A stretch of DNA of 64,000 bases, taken from contig NZ_CP108938.1 in the NCBI RefSeq assembly GCF_036347135.1, positions 5,890,001-5,954,000 of the forward strand. Reading direction: 5' to 3'. Below the pieces are notes generated by a model that was given only the letters and a program-made list of their open reading frames with translations, did no database searches and was not told the DNA's origin. The stretch comes from Streptomyces sp. NBC_00775. Its GTDB lineage: Bacteria > Actinomycetota > Actinomycetes > Streptomycetales > Streptomycetaceae. A program made the translations under genes and the position numbers. Positions 17,365-26,176 of the stretch are shown here, one piece after another; the first letter of the stretch is position 1, and the number at the start of each line of letters is the position of its first letter.

Positions 17365-18768
17365 TCAGGCCTCCAGCTCGTGCAGCTGCTCCAGGAACCA
17401 CTGGGCCGGCGGCAGAGCGGTCGCCGCGGCGGCCAGCCGCTTGGTGCGCTCGGCCCGTTCGTGCGGCGGCATCGACAACGCCTCGTGCAGCGCCCGCGCG
17501 GTGCCGATGACGTCGTACGGATTCACGACGATCGCGTCCTCGCCGAGCTCCTCGTACGCCCCCGCCTCCCGCGACAGCACCAGCGCGCACCCCTCGTCGG
17601 AGACGACCGGCACCTCCTTGGCGACGAGGTTCATGCCGTCCCGGATGGGGTTGACGAGGGCCACGTCGGCGAGCCGGTACGCGGCCAGCGAGCGCGCGAA
17701 GTCGTCCTTGACGTGCAGCACCACCGGGGTCCAGCCCGGCGTCCCGTAACGGGAGTTGATGTCGTCCGCGACCCGCTGCACCTCGGCCGTGTAGTCCCGG
17801 TAGACGGCGAGATCCTGGCGGGACGGGTAGGCGAACGCGACGTGCACGACCCGCTCGCGCCACTCCGGGTGGTCGTCGAGCAGCTGCCGGTACGCCAGCA
17901 GCCCGCGCACGATGTTCTTCGACAGCTCGGTCCGGTCGACCCGGACGATCGTCTTCCGGCCCTCGCCGATCTGTTCGCGCAGTGTCACCATCCGCTCGGC
18001 GACGTCCGCCTCGTTCGAGCGGCGCCGCAGGAAGTCGGCGTCCGCGCCGAGCCCGTGCACCCCGACCCGGGTGTCGCCGAGCCCGCCGACGAGCTCGTCG
18101 GCGCACGCGGTGAACGCGTCCGCCCAGCGACGGGTGAGAAACCCGAGCCGGTCCGCGCCCAGCATCCCGCGCAGCACCTGCTCGGAGATGTCGTCGGGCA
18201 GCATCCGGAAGTAGTCCACCGGCGCCCACGGAGTGTGCGAGAAGTGCCCGATCCGCAGGTCGGGGCGCAACTCGCGCAGCATCCCGGGGACGAGGGTCAG
18301 GTGGTAGTCCTGCACGACGGCCACGGCACCCTGAGCCGCGTCCTCCGCCAGCGCCTCCGCGAACGCCCGGTTGTACGCCTCGTACGACGCCCACTGGCGC
18401 CGGAACTCCGCGTCGAAGACCGGCTCCAGCGGGGTCTGGTACAGCATGTGGTGGACGAACCAGAGCACGGAGTTCGCGATGCCGTTGTACGCGTCGGCGT
18501 GCACGGTGGCGTCGATGTCGAGCATCCGTACGCCCTCCTCGCCCACCCCGCGCCGCACCGCCTCGCGGTCACCGTCGCCGAGTGCCGAGCACACCCACAG
18601 GGCGCCCGCGTCCGGGCCGATCGCGGACAGGCCCGAGACCAGCCCGCCGCCGCCACGCTTGGCTTTCAGCGAGCCGTTCTCGTCGACCTCGTAGGTGATC
18701 GGGCCGCGGTTGGACGCGACCAGGATGCGGTGGGCGCCCTGCGCTTTTTCGCCCTGCGTTGAAGCCAT
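17365..18768 (-). CDS. otsA: trehalose-6-phosphate synthase (GT20)
   Basis: 467 residues. LVASNRGPITYE and the glycine-rich RGGGGLVSGLSAI near residue 40, QDYHLTLVPGMLRELRPDL near 150, and GLVNP-type NPIRDGMNLVAKE near 370. The nucleotide-sugar motif reads VDRTELSKNI where E. coli OtsA has VDRLDYIKG. Streptomyces OtsA has been reported to prefer GDP-glucose, and this divergent motif is consistent with a non-UDP donor. It makes trehalose 6-phosphate from a nucleotide-glucose and glucose 6-phosphate. Preceded on the same strand by gpgS. Confidence 0.93.
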   Translation of the reverse strand: MASTQGEKAQGAHRILVASNRGPITYEVDENGSLKAKRGGGGLVSGLSAIGPDAGALWVCSALGDGDREAVRRGVGEEGVRMLDIDATVHADAYNGIANSVLWFVHHMLYQTPLEPVFDAEFRRQWASYEAYNRAFAEALAEDAAQGAVAVVQDYHLTLVPGMLRELRPDLRIGHFSHTPWAPVDYFRMLPDDISEQVLRGMLGADRLGFLTRRWADAFTACADELVGGLGDTRVGVHGLGADADFLRRRSNEADVAERMVTLREQIGEGRKTIVRVDRTELSKNIVRGLLAYRQLLDDHPEWRERVVHVAFAYPSRQDLAVYRDYTAEVQRVADDINSRYGTPGWTPVVLHVKDDFARSLAAYRLADVALVNPIRDGMNLVAKEVPVVSDEGCALVLSREAGAYEELGEDAIVVNPYDVIGTARALHEALSMPPHERAERTKRLAAAATALPPAQWFLEQLHELEA

Positions 18769-18829
18769 GCCTCGAAATCTAGCCCCCCGCCTAAACGCTC
18801 AAACGTTCACTTCGGCCGTATGCGACCCG

Positions 18830-18904
18830 CGGGCCGGTGGGGGCTGGTCGCGCCGCGCGGCGGAGCCGCAGATGTCACAGCCCCGCGCCCCTTACGGGGG
18901 CGCT
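18830..18904. repeat. diverged copy of the intergenic repeat between otsA and gpgS
   Basis: Reads GGGCCGGTGGGGGCTGGTCG, then a diverged middle and CCCCGCGCCCCTTACGGGGG. The outer parts match the dispersed family; the core is interrupted. It abuts the gpgS stop codon and may fold into a hairpin between the two minus-strand genes. Confidence 0.6.
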
Positions 18905-19849
18905 CTACGCGGCCTTTCGTCTCCGGTACTCGGCGATTTCGGACATCGGGGGGCGTTCCTCCGTGTCCACCGAGTACGTGCGCGGCTCGAAACCCTCCTT
19001 GCCGCGTTCGAACTGGGTGAGGGACGGGCGGATCATGTGGCCGCGGGCCAGCCTCAGCTGGGCCGTGCGGTAGATCGCGGCGGACATACGGCCCAGCGCC
19101 TGACCGTCCTGGTGGCGGTGTTTGCGGACGCCGACGTCGACCTGGGCGAGGGCGTCCAGGCCCACGAGGTGCAGGGCGTCGACGAGCATGCCCAGCTCGA
19201 CGCCGTACCCGACGGGGAACGGCAGCTGTTCGAGCAGGGAGCGGCGGGCCGCGTACTCGCCGCCGAGCGGCTGCACGAAGCCCGCGAGCTGCGGCCAGTG
19301 CATGTTCAGCAGGGGGCGCGCCATGAGTTCGGTGACCCTGCCGCCCTGGCCGGCCGCCCCGCCCAGCGGTCTGTCGTACATGGCCTTGACCAGGTCCACG
19401 CCCGGGTCGGTGAGCAGCGGGCCCACGATCCCGGAGACGAAGTCGGACGAGAATTCCTTGAGGTCCGCGTCGATGAAGCAGACGATGTCCCCGCTCGTCA
19501 CGAGCAGCGACCGCCACAGGACCTCGCCCTTGCCGGGCACGGTCGGGATCCGCGGCAGGATCTCGTCGCGGTGCACGACTCGCGCGCCGGCGGCGGCGGC
19601 GACCTCGGAGGTGCGGTCGGTCGAGCCCGAGTCGACGACGACGATCTCGTCGACGAGGGGCACCTGCTGCATCAGGTCGTGGCGGATGACGGCGACGATC
19701 TCGCCGACCGTCTCCTCCTCGTTGAGGGCGGGCAGCACTACGCTGACCGTCGATCCCGAGGTGCGTTTGGCGGCCATGAGCTTGTGGAGCGGGCGGTCGG
19801 CAACGGACCAGGAGCGTGTGCTCAGCCAGCGCTCGACTTCTTCCAGCAC
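18905..19849 (-). CDS. gpgS: glucosyl-3-phosphoglycerate synthase
   Basis: 314 residues, GT81/GT2-like fold. SVVLPALNEEETVGEIV near residue 36 and VDEIVVVDSGSTDRT near 66 form the nucleotide-sugar site; FIDADLKEF near 125 carries the DxD metal motif; GYGVELGMLVDAL near 225 is the acceptor-side motif of GpgS. It transfers glucose to 3-phosphoglycerate, the first step to glucosylglycerate and, in some actinobacteria, methylglucose polysaccharides. No phosphatase gene (gpgP) is adjacent. GTG start with AGGAG at nine bases. Upstream of otsA on the same strand, 136 bases away. Confidence 0.9.
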   Translation of the reverse strand: MLEEVERWLSTRSWSVADRPLHKLMAAKRTSGSTVSVVLPALNEEETVGEIVAVIRHDLMQQVPLVDEIVVVDSGSTDRTSEVAAAAGARVVHRDEILPRIPTVPGKGEVLWRSLLVTSGDIVCFIDADLKEFSSDFVSGIVGPLLTDPGVDLVKAMYDRPLGGAAGQGGRVTELMARPLLNMHWPQLAGFVQPLGGEYAARRSLLEQLPFPVGYGVELGMLVDALHLVGLDALAQVDVGVRKHRHQDGQALGRMSAAIYRTAQLRLARGHMIRPSLTQFERGKEGFEPRTYSVDTEERPPMSEIAEYRRRKAA

Positions 19850-20055
19850 AGTCTGCGGCTCCTCACTGTCTGATCACACGCTCTCATCAGCGTGCCCGCC
19901 GCGGAAGCGGCGGATCGATTGCAGCCATCTCGCGGTTCGGACGACTATCTCAACTGTCCTGGCCTTCGGTTACAGTCTTGAACAACGCGGATGACCATCG
20001 CATGTCCTGGATCATCAGCACGTACTGTGTTCAACAGTTCAACAATCAAATACCG

Positions 20056-20203
20056 CTCATCCAGAGGGGCAGAGGGATACGGCCCGATGAAGCCCCGGCA
20101 ACCCTCCAGCCGGTCTCGTACGACTACGTTGTCGTCGCGAGGCTCCCGGCTCGGGAAGGTGCCAAATCCGTCTCACGGCGAAGTGCGCCGTGAGGAAGAT
20201 GAG
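20056..20203 (+). promoter_or_regulatory. SAM-I (S-box) riboswitch upstream of thrC
   Basis: All conserved parts of the SAM-I aptamer are readable: P1 5' strand CTCATC (20056-20061) pairing with GATGAG (20198-20203); AGAGGGATACGGCCCGATGA; GAAGCCCCGGCAACC; AAGGTGCCAAATCC; and the P4 hairpin CTCACGGCG...GCGCCGTGAG. The 3' strand of P1 runs into AGGAG (20202-20206), so ligand-stabilised P1 would hide part of the thrC ribosome binding site. No terminator hairpin follows, which favours translational control. Confidence 0.95.
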
Positions 20204-20222
20204 GAGAAAGGGCCTCGCCTCC

Positions 20223-21533
20223 ATGGCTGCGCAGACAGTTGCAAGCACCACGAACACCGGAATCTCCGCCGACTCGGCCAACTCCGTGGACCTCGGTCCG
20301 GCCGCCGCGCTTTCCTGCCGCGAGTGCGGTCACCGCGTCCCGCTCGGCCCGGTCTTCGCCTGCGAGGAGTGTTTCGGCCCGCTGGAGATCGCGTACGACT
20401 TCTCGGCCTACGAAACCGAAGAACTCCGCAAGCGCATCGAAGCGGGTCCCGCGAACATCTGGCGTTACGCGCCCCTCCTGCCCGTCCCCGCGGACGTCGC
20501 CGAGAAGCCGAACATCAACCCCGGCTGGACCAAGCTCGTCCAGGCCGACAACCTCGCGCGCGAGCTCGGTGTCGACGCCGGCAAGCTCTTCGTGAAGGAC
20601 GACTCCGGCAACCCGACGCACTCCTTCAAGGACCGCGTCGTCGCCCAGGCCATCGAGGCCGCCCGCGCCTTCAACTTCACCACCCTCTCCTGCTCCTCCA
20701 CCGGCAACCTCGCCGGCGCGGTGGGTGCCGCCGCCGCCCGCGCCGGCTTCCGCTCCTGCGTGTTCATCCCGCACGACCTGGAGCAGGGCAAGATCGTCAT
20801 GGCCGCGATCTACGGCGGTGAGCTCGTCGGCATCGAGGGCAACTACGACGACGTGAACCGTTTCTGCTCCGAGCTGATCGGCGACCCCGCCGGCGAGGGC
20901 TGGGGCTTCGTCAACGTCAACCTGCGGCCGTACTACGCGGAGGGCTCCAAGACCCTCGCGTACGAGATCTGCGAGCAGCTCGGCTGGCAGCTCCCCGACC
21001 AGCTGGTGATCCCGATCGCCTCCGGCTCCCAGCTCACCAAGGTCGACAAGGGCCTCCAGGAGCTGATCAAGCTCGGACTCGTCGAGGACAAGCCGTACAA
21101 GATCTTCGGCGCCCAGGCCGAGGGCTGCTCGCCGGTGTCCGTCGCCTACAAGGCCGGCCACGACGTCGTACGCCCCCAGAAGCCGAACACCATCGCCAAG
21201 TCCCTGGCCATCGGCAACCCGGCGGACGGGCCGTACGTGCTCGACATCGCGCGGCGGACGGGTGGGGCCGTGGAGGACGTCAACGACGAGCAGGTCGTCG
21301 ACGCGATCAAGCTTCTCGCCCGGACCGAGGGCATCTTCGCGGAGACCGCCGGCGGGGTGACCGTGGGTGTGGCGAAGAAGCTGATCGAGAATGGTCTCCT
21401 CGACCCGACCCTCACGACCGTCGTCCTCAACACCGGCGATGGTCTGAAGACGCTGGACGCGGTGGCCGGTACGGGGCTCACCGCGACGATCCGGCCCAAC
21501 CTTGAGTCTTTCCGGGAAGCTGGGCTCGCGTAA
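20223..21533 (+). CDS. thrC: threonine synthase
   Basis: 436 residues. An N-terminal zinc-ribbon (C32-x2-C35, C47-x2-C50) precedes the PLP fold. PLP lysine in NPTHSFKDR (K136); phosphate loop SSTGNLAGAV. It converts O-phosphohomoserine to threonine and competes with methionine synthesis for homoserine-derived intermediates, which fits control by a SAM riboswitch. The ATG at 20223 is favoured; GTG at 20190 lies inside the riboswitch. The MoaD-like gene follows 93 bases later. Confidence 0.96.
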   Translation: MAAQTVASTTNTGISADSANSVDLGPAAALSCRECGHRVPLGPVFACEECFGPLEIAYDFSAYETEELRKRIEAGPANIWRYAPLLPVPADVAEKPNINPGWTKLVQADNLARELGVDAGKLFVKDDSGNPTHSFKDRVVAQAIEAARAFNFTTLSCSSTGNLAGAVGAAAARAGFRSCVFIPHDLEQGKIVMAAIYGGELVGIEGNYDDVNRFCSELIGDPAGEGWGFVNVNLRPYYAEGSKTLAYEICEQLGWQLPDQLVIPIASGSQLTKVDKGLQELIKLGLVEDKPYKIFGAQAEGCSPVSVAYKAGHDVVRPQKPNTIAKSLAIGNPADGPYVLDIARRTGGAVEDVNDEQVVDAIKLLARTEGIFAETAGGVTVGVAKKLIENGLLDPTLTTVVLNTGDGLKTLDAVAGTGLTATIRPNLESFREAGLA

Positions 21534-21552
21534 GACGTTGTTCTTCTTCTGC

Positions 21553-21603
21553 GGGCCGGTGGGGGCTGGCCGCGCAGTTCTCCGCGCCCCTTTGGGGGCG
21601 CTC
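21553..21603. repeat. short copy of the intergenic repeat between thrC and moaD-like gene
   Basis: GCCGGTGGGGGCTGGCCGCG, then CAGTTCTCCGCGCCCCTTTG with one substitution in the core, followed by GGGGGCGC that can pair with the preceding bases. It lies within the apparent thrC transcript and may attenuate or stabilise it. Confidence 0.7.
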
Positions 21604-21626
21604 CACCTGACCGGAGGTCACAAGGC

Positions 21627-21902
21627 ATGAGCGTCAACGTTCGCATCCCCACCATCCTGCGCACCTACACCGGCGGCAAGGCCGAGGTGAGTGCCGAGGG
21701 TGGGACTCTCGCCGAGGTCATCGCCGACCTGGAGAAGAACCACACGGGTATCGCCGCGCGCGTGCTGGACGACCAGGGCAAGCTGCGCCGCTTCGTCAAC
21801 GTGTACGTCAACGACGACGACGTGCGGTTCGAGCAGGGGCTGGAGACGGCTACGCCGGACGGTGCGGGCGTCTCGATCATCCCGGCCGTCGCCGGAGGCT
21901 GA
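21627..21902 (+). CDS. MoaD/ThiS-family sulfur-carrier-like protein
   Basis: 91 residues, beta-grasp fold, ending in Gly-Gly (PAVAGG), which in this family is activated as a thiocarboxylate. VNVYVNDDDVRF and GAGVSIIPAVAGG are typical of the MoaD/CysO group. ACCGGAGGTC precedes the ATG. It follows thrC on the same strand. CysO-like sulfur donation to cysteine or a thiolated metabolite is possible; no partner (CysM, MoeB, Mec) is adjacent. A strong terminator follows the stop. Confidence 0.88.
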   Translation: MSVNVRIPTILRTYTGGKAEVSAEGGTLAEVIADLEKNHTGIAARVLDDQGKLRRFVNVYVNDDDVRFEQGLETATPDGAGVSIIPAVAGG

Positions 21903-21940
21903 TCGCTACCCTCGGTAACGCCGAATACGCAGTGTTCATC

Positions 21941-21979
21941 GAATTGCCCTCTCCGTGAGAGAAACGGAGGGGGCAATTC
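21941..21979 (+). terminator. terminator after thrC/moaD-like transcript
   Basis: GAATTGCCCTCTCCGT and ACGGAGGGGGCAATTC form a long stem with one mismatch and a 7-base loop, starting 38 bases after the stop. Strong hairpin usable in both directions. Confidence 0.8.
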
Positions 21980-22332
21980 TGCATGGTTGAGCGGGGTACA
22001 GTTGGGGAACCCGCTTCGCTATACATGCCGGACGCATATGAGTACCTGTGCGACACCCGACAAGAAGTAGCCAAAGTGCCCCATCTTTTTGAGCCTTTTA
22101 TGGCATATACGGGGCCCGACTTGCCCTGAATCTTCGCGAGTCCTCCGCATTTTCCCGATCGGCGATGCCCAGAATTCTCGTCCGATTGACCTGTTGCAGA
22201 CGGCAGTTGGACAGATACATTCAGCCGCGGTCGACGCGTTCCGGCGCACACCCCCAATCGTTGGGGGGTGAGGTCTGACCCGGATCCGCGAAGTGTGGAT
22301 CTGTGCAAGGGCCAGTAATAGGGGAGTTAGGC
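21980..22332 (+). other. 353-bp non-coding leader/promoter region of the cold-shock gene
   Basis: No convincing gene. The stretch is lower in GC than its surroundings, with runs such as ATCTTTTTGAGCCTTTTATG and AGAATTCTCGTCC. A hairpin near 22248-22270 pairs CACCCCCAA with TTGGGGGGTG about 65 bases before the csp start. The length and base composition suggest a structured 5' UTR or a small RNA. Confidence 0.5.
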
Positions 22333-22536
22333 ATGGCTCAGGGCACCGTCAAGTGGTTCAACGCGGAGAAGGGGTACGGCTTCATCGCGGTCGACGGTGG
22401 TGCGGACGTCTTCGTGCACTACAGCGCGATTCAGATGGACGGCTACCGCACCCTTGAAGAGGGTCAGCGAGTGGAGTTCGAGATCTCGCAGGGCCAGAAG
22501 GGTCCGCAGGCGGACATGGTCAAGCTCGCCGTCTGA
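22333..22536 (+). CDS. cold-shock protein (CspA family)
   Basis: 67 residues, the usual length. RNP1 is KGYGFIAV and RNP2 is VFVHYSAI, preceded by [12 protein letters not shown] single OB-fold RNA/ssDNA chaperone in the cytosol. GGGGAG site before the ATG. The leader is over 300 bases, long enough for the temperature-dependent folding known for csp mRNAs. A strong terminator follows. Confidence 0.97.
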   Translation: MAQGTVKWFNAEKGYGFIAVDGGADVFVHYSAIQMDGYRTLEEGQRVEFEISQGQKGPQADMVKLAV

Positions 22537-22568
22537 TCCGGCGCGATCGGCCACCGACGCACTCACGC

Positions 22569-22606
22569 CGAGGGGCCCGCATCCCACCTGGGGTGCGGGC
22601 CCCTCG
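22569..22606 (+). terminator. terminator after the cold-shock gene
   Basis: CGAGGGGCCCGCATCCC pairs with GGGGTGCGGGCCCCTCG (one G-U pair) across a short loop, 32 bases after the stop. It separates csp from the groEL2 promoter. Confidence 0.85.
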
Positions 22607-22653
22607 TGCGTGTCCGGTCATGTCCTGCGCCCCGCTCCCGTTCGTGAGAGGCG

Positions 22654-22680
22654 CTTGCACTCGCAGGGGTCGAGTGCTAA
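22654..22680 (+). promoter_or_regulatory. CIRCE element 1 (HrcA operator) overlapping the groEL2 promoter
   Basis: CTTGCACTC-N9-GAGTGCTAA matches the CIRCE consensus TTAGCACTC-N9-GAGTGCTAA except in the first arm. TTGCAC (22655) and TAATCA (22678), 17 bases apart, could be the -35 and -10, so HrcA binding would block RNA polymerase. Confidence 0.85.
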
Positions 22681-22689
22681 TCATTGGGC

Positions 22690-22716
22690 TTAGCACTCTC
22701 CCAGTGAGAGTGACAG
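22690..22716 (+). promoter_or_regulatory. CIRCE element 2 (HrcA operator)
   Basis: TTAGCACTC-N9-GAGTGACAG: perfect first arm, two substitutions in the second. Centre 36 bp from the first copy, downstream of the likely -10. Two CIRCE copies fit tight heat-inducible repression of groEL2. Confidence 0.82.
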
Positions 22717-22736
22717 AACTTGGATCGGGCCAGTGA

Positions 22737-24464
<1,728 letters not shown>

Positions 24465-24509
24465 TCGACTCGGCCTCAACGGCCCTGGTTGATCTCTGTC
24501 CTTACGTTC

Positions 24510-24548
24510 CGAGGGCGGTACCCCCACTCCCAGGGGGTGCCGCCCTCG
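24510..24548 (+). terminator. terminator after groEL2
   Basis: CGAGGGCGGTACCCCC pairs with GGGGGTGCCGCCCTCG around a 7-base loop, 45 bases after the stop. Confidence 0.85.
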
Positions 24549-24719
24549 GGCGTGTCCGGGGTCACAGAAGAGAGCGGTGGGGCGGCGGAATGCCCCGGTG
24601 GACGAGGCGGTTGACGTTCACGGATGGTCGATGCACATGCACATACCGTCCGGAATCCCCGACACATCCGAATCCCCGTCTGCTCGATGTCTGATGGACC
24701 TCTCCGAGGAGCCCTGTAC

Positions 24720-25844
24720 GTGACTGCCACCGCCCCCGCCTCGCGCGCCGCCGAGATCCTTTCCCGCCCCGTCACCCTGAACGGCCTGACCGTCCCCAAC
24801 CGGATCGTGATGGCGCCGATGACCCGGGCGTTCTCGCCGGGCGGTGTCCCCGGCGACGACGTGGTCTCGTACTACGCCCGCCGCGCCGCCGCGGGCGTGG
24901 GCCTCATCGTCACCGAGGGCACGTACGTGGGCCACGACTCGGCCGGGCAGAGCGACCGCATCCCGCGCTTCCACGGCGAGGAGCAGCTCGCGGGCTGGGC
25001 GAAGGTCGCCGACGCCGTGCACGCGGCGGGCGGGAAGATCGTGCCGCAGCTGTGGCACATCGGCATGGTGCGCGAGGATGGCCAGCCGCCGTTCGCCGAG
25101 GCCCCTGCGGTCGGCCCCTCCGGCCTGCGCATCGGCGCCACCGAGGCCACCGGCAAGGCCATGACCCAGACCGACCTGGACGACGTCATCGCGGCGTTCG
25201 CCGAGGCCGCGGCCGCCGCCGAGCGCATCGGCTTCGACGGCGTGGAGATCCACGGCGCCCACGGCTATCTCCTCGACCAGTTCCTGTGGGCCGGCACCAA
25301 CCGCCGCACCGACGCCTACGGCGGTGACCTGGTGGCCCGTACGAAGTTCGCCGCCGAGATCGTCGCCGCGGTGCGCGCGGCCGTCTCGCCCGACTTCCCG
25401 ATCATCTTCCGCTACTCGCAGTGGAAGCAGGAGGCGTACGGTGCCCGGCTCGCCGAGACGCCGGAGGAGCTGGAGGCGATCCTCGCGCCGCTCGCCGCGG
25501 CCGGGGTGGACGCCTTCCACGCCTCGACGCGCCGCTACTGGCTGCCGGAGTTCGAGGGTTCCGACCTCAACCTCGCGGGCTGGACGAAGAAGCTGACCGG
25601 CAAGCCCACCATCACCGTCGGCTCGGTCGGGCTGGACGGCGACTTCATCAAGGGCTTCATGGGGGAGGGGTCCCCGGTCAAGAGCATCGACGACCTCCTG
25701 GACAGCCTGGAGCGCGACGAGTTCGACATGGTCGCCGTCGGCCGCGCCCTGCTCCAGGACCCGGAGTGGGCGGCGAAGGTCCTCGACGGACGCTTCGACG
25801 AACTGGCCGCGTACGACGCGACGGCCCTCCACACCCTGAGCTGA
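24720..25844 (+). CDS. Old Yellow Enzyme family NADH:flavin oxidoreductase / ene-reductase
   Basis: 374 residues from the GTG at 24720, nine bases after GAGGAG. TIM-barrel FMN enzyme: LTVPNRIVMAPMTR, QLWHIGM, GFDGVEIHGAHGYLLDQFL, and the phosphate loop MVAVGRALLQDPEW. Reduces activated C=C bonds with NAD(P)H. Single gene; the downstream gap holds repeat copies. Physiological substrate unknown. Confidence 0.92.
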   Translation: MTATAPASRAAEILSRPVTLNGLTVPNRIVMAPMTRAFSPGGVPGDDVVSYYARRAAAGVGLIVTEGTYVGHDSAGQSDRIPRFHGEEQLAGWAKVADAVHAAGGKIVPQLWHIGMVREDGQPPFAEAPAVGPSGLRIGATEATGKAMTQTDLDDVIAAFAEAAAAAERIGFDGVEIHGAHGYLLDQFLWAGTNRRTDAYGGDLVARTKFAAEIVAAVRAAVSPDFPIIFRYSQWKQEAYGARLAETPEELEAILAPLAAAGVDAFHASTRRYWLPEFEGSDLNLAGWTKKLTGKPTITVGSVGLDGDFIKGFMGEGSPVKSIDDLLDSLERDEFDMVAVGRALLQDPEWAAKVLDGRFDELAAYDATALHTLS

Positions 25845-25849
25845 CCCTC

Positions 25850-26072
25850 TGGGGCTCCGCCCCAGACCCCGTGGGTGGGTTCTTCGGGTGCGGGTGGGTG
25901 GGGGCTGGTCGCGCAGTTCCCCGCGCCCCTGAGGCGCGGGGCTGCGCCCCGCGATCCCCGCCTGCCCCGGTTCTTCGGGTGCGGGTGGGTGGGGGTTGCT
26001 CGCGCAGTTCCCCGCGCCCCTAAAAGGGGCGCGGGGAACTGCGCAATCTTTTAGGGGACCCCCACCGGCCCG
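25850..26072. repeat. paired copies of the intergenic repeat
   Basis: Two units in direct order, each GTGCGGGTGGGTGGGGG(C/T)TG followed by the core, at about 25885-25945 and 25978-26060. The second faces its inverted partner AGGGGCGCGGGGAACTGCGC across four bases, giving a long hairpin. Lies after the ene-reductase. Confidence 0.85.
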
Positions 26073-26111
26073 CAGCAACAGAACCCACCCCCTGGGAAGG
26101 CTTCGCTTGCT

Positions 26112-26152
26112 TAAGTCAATCAATTGTGGTTAAGCTTGAGTAAGTCAAGCAA
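26112..26152 (+). promoter_or_regulatory. repeat operator upstream of MFS transporter gene
   Basis: Direct repeat TAAGTCAATCAA (26112-26123) and TAAGTCAAGCAA (26141-26152), 29 bases apart, with an overlapping inverted repeat GCTTGA-GTAAG-TCAAGC (26134-26150). AT-rich against its surroundings and just before a drug-efflux gene, so a likely MarR- or TetR-type operator. No regulator gene is adjacent. Confidence 0.5.
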
Positions 26153-26176
26153 CCTTGCCTGCCCCGGAGGCCCGCC

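Noticed and set aside
21877..22308. A 143-codon minus-strand frame in the csp leader.
   Set aside because: It covers the thrC-side terminator, has no ribosome site, and its composition is not protein-like for this organism.
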